Below are positions 48,061 through 58,444 of a stretch of DNA of 64,000 nucleotides, one piece after another. Position 1 is the first letter of the stretch. Each line of letters begins with the position of its first letter. This DNA comes from Oasisia sp. SBJ-2009 (lineage: Eukaryota > Annelida > Polychaeta > Sabellida > Siboglinidae): assembly GCA_964017155.1 (NCBI GenBank), contig OZ024854.1, forward strand, positions 53,215,478 through 53,279,477. Direction: 5' to 3'. Under the pieces are notes generated by a model. That model was not told where the DNA came from, searched no databases, and saw nothing but the letters and a program-made list of their open reading frames with translations. The position numbers and the translations under genes are program-made.

Positions 48061-48507
48061 CTATATTCATGATGTTGCCCAGCGTTTTTGTTCAACATAC
48101 CGTGTTAAGTTGTTGGTTGCATGAGTTTACATTTTAAAGATTTTCTCTCAGAAGGATTAGAATCTCACGGGTAATCTTCAAGCGTTTAGGGTGTGCAGCC
48201 TCTTACGCTAGCTCTTGCGTGTACATGTCGTCTTTATTTTTGACGTTTAACACAAGCGAATGGTTGTGTTTATCGTACATTTATGCGACGGCTAACTAAT
48301 TCCAAGACAGGAGTGCGCCAATGTAATACAGTTTAATTAAAACATTTCTAAACTGTAGAAAAGCACTGATAATCTAAGTATGTGTTTTGGTGAGTTTCAC
48401 CTCTGAAATATTAAGGCCGGACCGTTGCCTATCGTATGGTACTATATATGTCTACGATTCGAGGCTAATTCACAGAAGACATAAAGCATAATGTAGAAAG
48501 ATTATGT

Positions 48508-48513
48508 TTTATT
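48508..48513 (-). terminator. Poly(A) signal of the MULE transposase gene
   Basis: AATAAA on the minus strand, about 33 bases after the reconstructed stop codon in exon C. Confidence 0.55.
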
Positions 48514-48546
48514 AAAAACATTCCCCATGTGTGATCTTGCACTCGA

Positions 48547-48722
48547 TCAGTGCATGACCGGGCCGTACAATCTGGCAAATGCCTTGAGCATCTGCATTGC
48601 GGTCTTCTCGCCCGCTCTGAACAAGTCCCACTGGAGGGCCACCTTTCCTTGCAGGTCACGATATGTCTTTTTTGGTATCTTCGCAGCTTGCCTTCTGATA
48701 CCAACCGCAGGGTGAGTTCGAT
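48547..48722 (-). pseudogene. MULE transposase-like gene, exon C (last)
   Basis: It starts after the minus-strand acceptor TGTGTTTCAG and reads IELTLRLVSEGKLRRYQ. After a single missing base in an A-run it continues in the next frame as KTYRDLQGKVALQWDLF and MLKAFARLYGPVMH, ending at TGA (48547-48549). The exon is 176 nt; one extra base would make exactly 59 codons including the stop. In relatives the LVSEGKLRRYQ motif is followed by a short charged tail of this kind. The single-base deletion truncates the product. Confidence 0.75.
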
Positions 48723-49055
48723 CTGAAACACATGTAACTCTTATTTATAACATAAGCTGAACACAACAGTAGCGAGTAGTACATGCCATCGCGATCACAC
48801 ATTTTCAAGCAAATTGTTTAGTCGCTACATTTTATTAAACCGATATTTTCGATCATTTTTATTAATTCCATAAGTATATATTAAACGGTTGTGCTTGTGC
48901 AGTACAACAAATACGTGTACATATTTACAATCAACATCCAAATATGTTACAGCCGCATAGCTTGTACAGCCGCAGACTATTGCAGAGCCAGCCGCCGGAG
49001 GAAATACTTGTTATATAGGTAGCGTTATATATCGTATGCAGCACGGATTGCTCAC

Positions 49056-49240
49056 CTGGTCAGCTTCTTCAAACAACTGGGTCGTCAGTTGATAGAACGG
49101 CATCATCGGCTTCGCTCTTCCGTTGAAGCCGTGATGCCACCCTTCAACGTCATTATTTGTACGGACGCTCTGTCCGAAGACGGACCAGCTGGTCGGGGGC
49201 CACATTCGACTCTCGACCCAAGTGTCGTTGATGTAGGTCA
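49056..49240 (-). pseudogene. MULE transposase-like gene, exon B
   Basis: It is flanked on the minus strand by the acceptor TTGTGTTTAG and the donor CAG|GTGAGC. The 185 nt read TYINDTWVESRMWPPTSWSV, then QSVRTNNDVEGWHHGFN, then PFYQLTTQLFEEADQ, with no stop. The W-SVF..S.RTNNDVEGWH..FN signature is characteristic of a MULE transposase family in invertebrates. The exon begins in phase 1 and ends in phase 0, fitting the neighbouring exons. Confidence 0.8.
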
Positions 49241-50599
49241 CTAAACACAATAACGTAATCATATACACAATGTGTACCATACATACATTATTCGGAAATG
49301 TTCTATACCAAAAACATTCTTCAGCAGTTCGTTTTATCACTATATTCCATTATGATTTCCATTAGTGTTAAATTAGTCCAAAACATAGGAGTAAAAATAT
49401 AGACATGTTTTCGATGTTTTTTATTTCGTTACTGTTATCTGTCAGCATATCTATTAGCGAGCATTACTGGATCAATATTACTATTGTTATTGTCAGGGAT
49501 GGACGCGGAGCGGGCGGTAACCGTCAACAATCTTTATTGTACATGAAGAACAAGACAAGACCCTGTAACAATAACACAGGTGTTACCACATATATAAATA
49601 TACACACATACACAATACAACACAGGGATACCTTTACCATCAATCAAAGTAAACATCTCAAAACTGATGTAAATACAGTCAATATACATTAAAATTAAGT
49701 ACATGAACCGTAAGTTAATATACTGTCCAACAGCGCAACACAACCAACAGAATCCACTTAAGACATCCGTTCTCCGTTGACAACTTCATGACAACAGTAG
49801 CACAAATACATACCAACACTCGAAATATAATATAAGAATACAAGAATTAATCATGATATGTACCTGCCCACAGCCAGGAATGTCAGGCACACACTTCTTG
49901 GCGCATCAGTTAGAGCAGCACACACTGTAGAATAGTATTTAACAATTAACACAGTGGCCTTTACCCTATTCTAATAAGTGTCATCAGGCCTATCAATGGT
50001 TAACCTCCAGCGACCATCTGGGTAACTACATCTGAACTCACTCGCCGGCTCAATGCCGCCCTCTAGCGAGTATCATAGTACATACACAAATTTGGGTTAT
50101 TACATACAGGACAATTCAGCAAACTTCTTACTTTCTGAAATATCTTCACTGTATATAATCGACACCACAATAGTGCTACTGTGACGCTACTAGCTTATGC
50201 CATAGGATACATACAAACGACGACATATTATTCCTATGAATAACCGAGAATACAGGATAATTAAACCATACAATTTCACCACCACGAGGTCGAGGGAAAA
50301 CCAATTTGCAACTGATACAAGTTTATAATTATTGGCAAGTACCTATTATAAATTGTCCCTGGTCGCTAGCTCCACAACATCATCCTGACTACGCGAGTGT
50401 CAACACGTGAAAATAAAACAGTTACTCACAATCTTTCAAGATAATTCGTCACATCTCGTAACGTACATGTATGCGGTTGGTTACTCGACTTCGTTGTTAG
50501 TCTCGCTTAACCGACTGTCGGTCGGCTGCGGAACTACGCCGAGAAGACAGTCTGGTGACATTTGCCGGCTTTTGTTTGGTATCCGCGTGATCTATAAAA

Positions 50600-51075
50600 T
50601 GCTGCCACCTCACGGACACTGCCGTAATATTTTTTTTTATAAACAACTGCAAATTTGTATTTCTATTTATTTTGGGTTAATATAAGTTTAATTTTTAATA
50701 GTTTTTATAATACAGCATTATTTGATCAAAAGGTTTCCTTATTTAATTTGTATGCTATCCGTGTCGGGCTAGACAATGCTGCCACCTCACGGATACTGGT
50801 TAATCCTGCCGTAATTCTTATTTTATAAACAACGGTAAATTTGAATTTTTACTTACTGTTGTGTTAATATAAGTTCAATGGTGAATACTTTTCAAATGAT
50901 ATTATTATCTTGTAAAACTATATCGTTATTTAAATTTTTATTTCATAGTTGGCCTGAGAGCCAATCAGCGTCTCTACCCTATTCTGGGGTAAGGCTGCCC
51001 GGATGTAGAAACTTAAGCATATATACTGTCCCAGGCGTAGTTGAGGGGGCTTAAAAGTGCTGCCACCTCACGGAG
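50600..51075. repeat. TGCTGCCACCTCACGGA, three copies inside the MULE
   Basis: The phrase starts at 50600, 50777 and 51058. After the first two, about 90 further bases are also similar (TGCCGTAAT, TTTTATAAACAAC, TTAATATAAGTT), so a unit of about 177 bp is duplicated here. Confidence 0.8.
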
Positions 51076-51322
51076 TCTGGGTAACCGAGGCTACTTCGTT
51101 GTTTGCAAGTCTCGAGTCCCGCGCCTTCCTCCCACGCAACTCCCAAATCCCGCTGAACCTACTGCAGTGCCACCTATTGTGACTGCTTAATTAATACTAA
51201 CTATTAATCCCCAGGTGGCGTCACCGATTACGGTCCATGACATTATCATAACAGGCAACTTATCAAGCAATAACTTTTTCAAAAAATTGTCACTGCAACT
51301 ATATATTGTGACAAAACAGTAC

Positions 51323-51614
51323 CTGGCATTTGGAGTTGAGGTGTTCTGGCCTTTTTCTCCAAGACCCGGAAAACCGGCGTCATGGCCTCAGCCGGCAACA
51401 AGGGCAGCGCCATTAGTTTTCTGATGAAAATGTGGGTCGTGTTGTCATCCAAATAGGCCTGTCTATGGCCGACGTCCTAGCTGGGCCTTCCGCCACACAG
51501 CTTGTCCCCAGTGGAACACACACCCCTTACGTTCCACCTGGGGCATCACATGTGCCGCTGCACGCCATGCAGCCCGCTCAAAGTCCATGACCAGCTCCTT
51601 TACTTCTGGGGTAC
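51323..51614 (-). pseudogene. MULE transposase-like gene, exon A (catalytic-region part)
   Basis: It starts after the minus-strand acceptor ATGCATGCAG. It reads PEVKELVMDFERAAWRAAAH and VERKGCVFHWGQAVWRKAQ, then shifts frame near 51476 and continues AYLDDNTTHIFIRKLMALPL and LPAEAMTPVF, ending at the donor CCAG|GTACTG. DFERAAW and KGCxFHWxQAVWRK are hallmark motifs of MULE transposases; the D in DFE is usually a catalytic aspartate. The terminal G joins the TG of exon B to give Val, so the phases agree. The frameshift inactivates the copy. Confidence 0.8.
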
Positions 51615-51905
51615 CTGCATGCATAGTCATTTAATCATTAATGAATAATATTATTATATTTTCACTGACTGTTTTCATAATGGTTAATATATACCGCGAA
51701 ACGATGTTTTTTGATGATCCATCACGATTTCTCTTACCACTTGGCCCAGTCATTTAATCATTATTGAATATTTTTACTCGTTTGTATTCTTATCTAAGAC
51801 GTATATGTAAATAATATTATGTGTGAGGATAGAGGTATACATGGTGTGCAAAATCATTGATTGATCACAACTTGTTCCCAATGCATATGCATGCATGCCT
51901 GTGCA

Positions 51906-51990
51906 ATTTATTGTTGATAGAACGGCATCAACGGTTTCGCTCTTGCATTGAACCCGTGATGCCATCATTCGACGTCGTTGTTCGTTCTCT
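51906..51990 (-). pseudogene. Second copy of MULE exon B, fragment
   Basis: The minus strand reads RTNNDVE, a stop, then WHHGFNARAKPLMPFYQQ, matching the middle of exon B (49056-49240) with substitutions. No flanking splice sites are preserved. Confidence 0.75.
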
Positions 51991-52439
51991 GAGAAGTATT
52001 TCTAAATATGTGTGAGGGTTATGGGGGTGAGGTTATTGTGTGCAAATTATTTATTACAAGTTGTTCCCGTGGCTTATGACTGTATAACGGAAAGACGTTT
52101 GTCCAAAACCATTTATTGTGAGAAAAATGCATGCCAATTTGCTGTCTCTTGTAGGAGATCTATGTTTAAAAAATAGTAACGGAGTATATCATCAGGCACG
52201 TGCGCTGATTTGAGGCACATTTGACACGCCAGATTTGCTCAGCTCCTCTTTAGCATAGGAAGAAAGGGATTAGGCATAACGGATTTCTTTTGTTGTTACT
52301 CGCCAACATCAAATGGAGGCATTTCTCACCCAAGTGTAGAGCTTTGAGTAAATGAAAACTTTCTGTGGTCGAATCCAACGACTGATTTTATATGTGCTCA
52401 TGGCGTGATTACATCGTTTAAAGTCACTTATGTAAAACC

Positions 52440-52765
52440 ACAAACAACGCAACAACAACAAGGGTGTTAACTCAATTGCTGTACGTGGTTTCCATGCGTC
52501 GTAACAAATCAAAGAAAACTCATGAAAGAAATAATCTGCTTAATACCGCTGCAGTGCACGAGTAGACAGCCGATTACTATGGCCTGCCTCAAAACGTTCA
52601 TAAATCATAAAAAGATGTGCCCAATATAGCAAAGCAAGTCGATAATGTTCGCAACTCCCAAAGGATACAAATCAAATTTAATATAAACTATTGTGAATCA
52701 AATTACCACGCCGTCTACCCATTATCATTGTTGTGTATTGCATTAATAACTTTATTATTAGGAAA
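52440..52765. repeat. Internal direct duplication of the MULE, copy 1
   Basis: Shares GGGTGTTAA, TTTCCATGCGTC, GTAGACAGCCGATTACTATG and CAAATTACCACG-type blocks in the same order with 53120-53475. Confidence 0.82.
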
Positions 52766-53119
52766 TAAATTAGAATTAAATCACAAATGATTGTCTCAGC
52801 GTCTTTATAGCATTGCATTAATTTTATGCCTTTGCGTTTGTAGTTTGATTGGCTTATAGTTGATTATATAATTTTAAGTGTCGATTGTTCTAATAGTTAC
52901 AAATTTTGCATGATCAATGCTATTTTCCTGCTTGGAAGTCGCTTGTGTGCTTACGTGCGAGCATGCGCGCGTGCGTATGTGTTTCAAACGAGGAAGATGT
53001 GATACATCTTGTCTGCTTCCGATTATAATTTATGTTGTAATTGAGATGCCACAGAGTCCTGAAATACTTTAAAATCTACGCTGCATGCAATGATTATACC
53101 TTTTAAGGTAACGGCTCTG

Positions 53120-53475
53120 TGAAACAATAAACAACATTAAGGGTGTTAATTAAGTCAATTGCCGTACATTGTTTCCATGCGTCTCAACAAATCAAAGAAA
53201 AAACATGAAAGGAGGAATCTGCTCAATAACGCAATGCACGGGTAGACAGCCGATTACTATGGCGTGCCTCAAAACACGTTCACACAGCCCATAAATCAAA
53301 GACAAACGAAAATATGTGCTCAATATAGCTCAGCAACAATTGGAAGTCGATTACGTTCGCACCTTCCCTACGGACACAAATCAAATATAAACAATAAGAA
53401 AAGGACTATTGCGAAACAATTAAATTACCACGCATTCTACCTTTTTAATTAATGTATATTACATTAATAACTCAG
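53120..53475. repeat. Internal direct duplication of the MULE, copy 2
   Basis: Second copy about 680 bp downstream. Substitutions and indels indicate it is not recent. Confidence 0.82.
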
Positions 53476-53639
53476 TTGTGTTGTTATAATGCCAAAAATT
53501 AAACTACGTAAAACCTGGTTCTTAGAAGAAGACTATCAAACAGAATCCACTCAAACAGATTGGTTCCTTGCTCAAAACTTGGCGGATCGTTATAACATTT
53601 TTATTGCATTGCAGGCTCAATAAGTTCAATGATAACACT

Positions 53640-53798
53640 TGGAGATCACTTAGTCCGAGATCACCGAAACAGTCCGAGATCACTTAGTCCGAGATCACCG
53701 AAACAGTCCGAGATCACTGCCGCACACTGGCCGAGATCACCGAAACAGTCCGAGATCACTTAGTCCGAGATCGCGAAAGTCCGAGATCACCGTGAAGC
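53640..53798 (-). repeat. Right terminal inverted repeat with iterated GTGATCTCGGAC
   Basis: Inverse of the left terminus, and longer: the alternating 15- and 19-bp units continue further inward, with one irregular unit around 53716-53733 (CACTGCCGCACACTGGCC). Confidence 0.9.
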
Positions 53799-53807
53799 AA
53801 CAAACCG
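53799..53807. other. Target-site duplication, right (AACAAACCG)
   Basis: Identical to 47950-47958. Confidence 0.8.
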
Positions 53808-54672
53808 TTTTCATAAACTATCCGCCAGAGGGTGATGTTTCGCTGGAATGTAAAACGCGGGTTATTCAAATTTGCTGTTCGCTGTATTTTTAATCTGTCA
53901 ACTGGGGTTGATATAAAATACTCTAAAGGTAGGATCTAGGTACCGGAATGTACGCCCATTGGTTGTTTTTGATATACAACACATGTCTAGTTATTTCGCA
54001 ATTCACTGGACAAAAATATATTAATCCGTTAGGTTGCAATGAGCGATAATACAGTGAAGAGTAGTTTTGACAGATAGTCATATAGTCACTATAATAGTGT
54101 GATATCGTCGGTAAATAAAAATATAGATCAAACAGTCAGTTGAATCCCAGAAGTCAATAAAAGGCAGCCAAAAGGCATAAAGTGAGACACTCATTGACTT
54201 TTAGACGTTAGAATTGATCGACCTGCCAGCACTAGAACAGTGCCAGTGGCAGTGGCCCTGACTGAGGCTGAGTCAGTGAGCGGGTTAGGAAGTTGCATAA
54301 TTGCGAAACGGGATAGTGTACATGTTGGCATTAAAAGGAATTGTTTTGTGTTAATCACCAAAAAAGTGTTAATATAGACTAACCATTTATATTATATTAA
54401 TCAATGTTTTCATGTCCGTAACTTACTTAGAATACATAATTGATGCGATTTAATTTAGGCAGCAAACTTTTACTCCCTTGAAGAATGGGTCTGTGTCTGA
54501 GTTCACACAGCTCTTTTGTGTAGGTCTTACAACTTTATAACAACAGCCCTAGAAAACACGGCGTTTGAACTTTTTGAAACTTTATGCCTGATCTGTCCTC
54601 AATGCCGGAATTACCACATTATTAATTGAAACAGAATTGTAAAAAATGTAATCTGTTTTTTCGACCAGTGCG
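53808..54672 (+). promoter_or_regulatory. Upstream region of the Spindly gene
   Basis: No open frame of note. A splice acceptor (TTTTTTCGACCAG) ends 3 bases before the Spindly ATG, so the first coding exon probably follows a 5' non-coding exon in this region. The GC-richer stretch 54215-54300 is the best candidate, but no start site can be fixed. Confidence 0.4.
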
Positions 54673-54855
54673 ATGGAAGGTGGTGATGAGAGCCGTGCTC
54701 TTGCTGAGCGTATCAAGCAGCTTGATGCACTGCTACAACAAAAGGACGATGACCTCCACCAAGCAGCAGAAATTGGCAAGCTCTTGTTGGAAAACAACAG
54801 CCAACTAACTGCCCAGATTGATGAGGCAAATGCAGCTGCAACATCGAAAGTTGAG
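54673..54855 (+). CDS. SPDL1: Spindly exon 1 (residues 1-61)
   Basis: Starts MEGGDESRALAERIKQ and holds the CC1 box HQAAEIGKLLLENN. Donor GAG|GTATTA, phase 0. The ATG is the first one after a strong acceptor at 54669. Confidence 0.93.
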
Positions 54856-56749
54856 GTATTATTAACTTTTATTAAATAACTATAAATTGTGAACTATTTA
54901 TTTTTAAATATGTACAGTATATTTAGACATGCCCAAGAGCACTGACACCCTCAATGTTTCATCTGTGGATTAGTGCTTAGCAGAGTCATTTACATGTGTT
55001 TAGTAATAATATTGTATACTTTGTTGGCAAAAAATGTGACCCGCCATGCCAAAATAAGACGCTTCTCGCTGAAGCTTATAACGATATACGAGCCAAAACA
55101 TTACAGCAGTTCCGAAAATTATTTTCGACATTCAGATAGGTGTATCTCTGGAAATAATGTGACTATAAATAAAATTGAGGTATCATTATTTCAGTCTGGA
55201 TCTCCTCTATCCAAATATGCAATAAAACACACTATCATTATTTTCTAGAGGTGTCTCATTTTGGCATGGTGGGTCACAAATGATTAAAATGTAAGCTGTC
55301 TTGAATGTGTACTAGAGTTGGCTTAGAAACTATATTGCTGACTCCACTTTGGATTTGCTTCTGTTAGGAGAGGCCATACATAATAATACATGTTGCATCA
55401 GAAACTTATTACAACAATCCCTCGAGAGACAGCTGTCATTGCATGAGTCAGAGGAAGACATTTATATTTCATTAAAGCATACATGTATTTGCCTGATCAA
55501 CAGGAACTTGAACAAGAAAAGTTCACACTCAGGAGAAAGCTGGAAGCAAAAGAGCACATGGAACGAACATATCTGGATGAAATCGAAATGCTAAAATCCA
55601 CACTAAGTAAGCAGTCGGAAAGTATGCGACTGAAAATTGAGATGCAACACGATGTTGAGGTGCAACCGTTGAAGTCCCAGGTTAGTGATGCTTTAGTCAG
55701 TCTATCCCTCAGTCATTTCATTTTCAGTCTGTTTTTTAATGTTCTTATAATATAATTATATGAATTTTTTATTTAGTTTTATGACGTTGTGTAATAAAAT
55801 ATTAAATTAACTAAACAAGAATATTTACCTTCAAATGTTCAGATCCGGTTTCTTGGTTCATGTTATATATAAAACGAATTACCTTGCAAGAAACCTTTTT
55901 TTTGTTTTTCTGTATATTTGGGCTGTCTCTCACAGCCTTCTTCAAGCTACAAACCTTGGATTTTCAACACGATGCAAATCATGCAACCAAGGAGAAACAA
56001 AGAGAATGTCAACACCAGAGAAACCAACAGAAGACATCATGCCATATGTCTTCCCTACATTAGTAAGTTGTCGGAACAATTGGCAAGGATTTTCAAGTCC
56101 TATGACATACCAATGTACTACAAACCCATCAACACTCTGAGGTCCCTGCTGGTGCACCTGAAAGACAAGGCAGACAAAGTGTGGGGTGGTCTACGATATC
56201 CAATGCCTGGACTGCAGCCAATACTACATAGGGAAAACAGCATGACCATTGGGCACACGAATTAAAGAACATCTGTCGTGTCGCCAACCCCTATCAGTAG
56301 TAAGTGAATACAAGTTGAACACATGCCACCAGTGTTCAATGAGGGATGTAAACGTCTTAGACCTGTGAAGAGAGCTGGCCTAGGAGGAAAATCAAAGAGG
56401 CCATCAATAACAAATTATACACAGGGCGAGCCGGTTTCACTTTTAAACAGAGACATTGGTAAGGGACTCCCGCCGGTCGAGCTACAGCTTGTGTCACATG
56501 ATGCAAGTTATGTGACACAACCGATAGATTCAGTCCGCTGAAGAAAGTTGTGATAGACAGCCGAAATATGGGGGAAAACAGAAAAGTTTCATGTGGTAAT
56601 TCACTTTATTTATAAGAATATTTATAGCTGGATGTAAAAGGCCTAATTACTGTTGGCCTGCCAGTTATCATATACATATATGTATAAAATATTTATAATT
56701 GTATACAATAATTAACTTGTAACTGAGACATCTAATATTAAGTTCTACA

Positions 56750-56810
<61 letters not shown>

Positions 56811-58374
56811 TATAAAATGTATAAATATAAATAAATATTTGCCGTGTCAGATAGCGACACTGCAGTCGGAGCTGGACCAGTGTCACCTGGTAGAGAGTCA
56901 ACTGCGTGAGACTGTCACACAGACAGAGCTGCTGTTGGCAGAAACACAGGAGCAGCTGCAGCTCAGGTCAAGGTCACTCAACGAGACATGCAGCGCCGAG
57001 CTGGCCGAACTCAACGAGGAAGTCAGCAATCTGCAGACTGTCAAGGTCGGTCTTGTTTTCAGCAAGGTCATGATTTCATCATATGACCTTCTGGTGTCTG
57101 GTCGAGGTCAGAGCAGCAGTTCATACTACATGTCAACACAAGTATGTAATGAACGTGTGCACTCCTTGTGCTTGTTCAGTGTGTAATCTGTGCTATTGAA
57201 AATATTAGATTATGCATGCCATATTAAACATTATTTTGCTTCATATTGACATAAAAATGTACATATAAAATAGTCACAAAAATATATTGTACTGTATTGG
57301 TTGTATTTCTAAATCCTCCTTGGGAAACGGCACACGGTTATATATGAAATTGAAGGTGTTAAACACTCTTATTAAATTATATAGTATATAATATACAGAA
57401 TCAACAACAAGGGCTGTTCTAGAACCGACACAGTCAAGAGATAATTTGTAGACGTTATATCATGTTGGGTGTTGCCGGATATTAAAACACATCATTTCAT
57501 GTATTTTATTGTCTTCAACAACAGTTGGCGCTGACAAGGGAGTTGACGGAGCGAGAGAATCGTGTTGCACAGCTCACCCTCCAGGTGGAGTCACTATCAG
57601 AGCAGTTGTCAAAGAAACAAGACGAGGTTGAAGAAATACAGTGTCATGCCACCGCCAACTACAATGCTCTTCTGGTAAATGTGTAAAGAAACTTCATCTG
57701 TACTGTCGTGATGTAACAGCTATGTTCACTTTTTAATACGTGACTGCAACATACCTGACTGGTTGTCTGGGAATTATACGAAAACTCTATCCAAATTATG
57801 GTTTATTGTGAGGGATAACATTTTGTCACCAGTCATGATACTAAACTTCAAAATTATCCCAAAAAAAATTGTCATTTCACAACTAGCAATGTTCTACTCG
57901 TGTAGGCGAAGGCGGCCTTCTTCAGGAACTGAATGGTCACTTAGTCTGTAGCCCCCTTGTCTCTGTTCATAGTTGTACCAACTATGAACAGAGACAAAGG
58001 GGCTACAGAATGTGGGACAGTCTGCTCGCCATCTAGCGAGCAGTGACCATTCAGTTCCTGAAAAAGGCCGTCGATGGTGGTTGAAATGTTGAAGTGAGTG
58101 GAACATTGCTAATTATGAAATTTGTTTGAATAATATGATCCCAACCTGATGAACATTTTCATGAATAAACTTCTTAATGTTTAAATGCCACAGACCTGCT
58201 GCAAGCATGCTGAGGCAAGTGAGTCAGTCACGTTCATTGCCAAACTGCAGTTTGCATCAAACTGTGCTGAAATGTTGCTCGTTTCAAGCATCTTGCACTG
58301 TAGTAATGCCCACACAGTGTTGGCTGGCACGAACCAGAATCATATTTAGACAATAAAAGTACACTAATATGCAG

Positions 58375-58444
<70 letters not shown>

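Larger units (their letters stand above)
47959..53798 (-). mobile_element. MULE-type DNA transposon, about 5.84 kb
   Basis: It is bounded by inverted terminal regions and a 9-bp target-site duplication. The left end reads GTACC then CGGTGATCTCGGACTTTCGC; the reverse complement of the right end reads GCTTCA followed by the same 20 bases, and the match continues for about 65 bp. Inside, on the minus strand, lie three exons of a transposase-like gene with motifs of a MULE family found in invertebrates, in correct order and with compatible splice phases. Two frameshifts and the absence of the N-terminal part make this copy defective. The right half contains a second fragment of one exon and a 0.3-kb direct duplication. 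The class is inferred from TSD length plus transposase motifs. Confidence 0.85.
55681..56850 (+). other. Spindly intron 2
   Basis: A 1.17-kb intron holding a Penelope-like element fragment in sense orientation and a (GT)n tract that ends 41 bases before the exon 3 acceptor. Confidence 0.85.

Noticed and set aside
49492..50562. Solo LTR starting TGTCAGGGATGG and ending GGTGACA inside the MULE
   Set aside because: TG..CA ends alone are not enough; no matching flanking duplication or second LTR was found.
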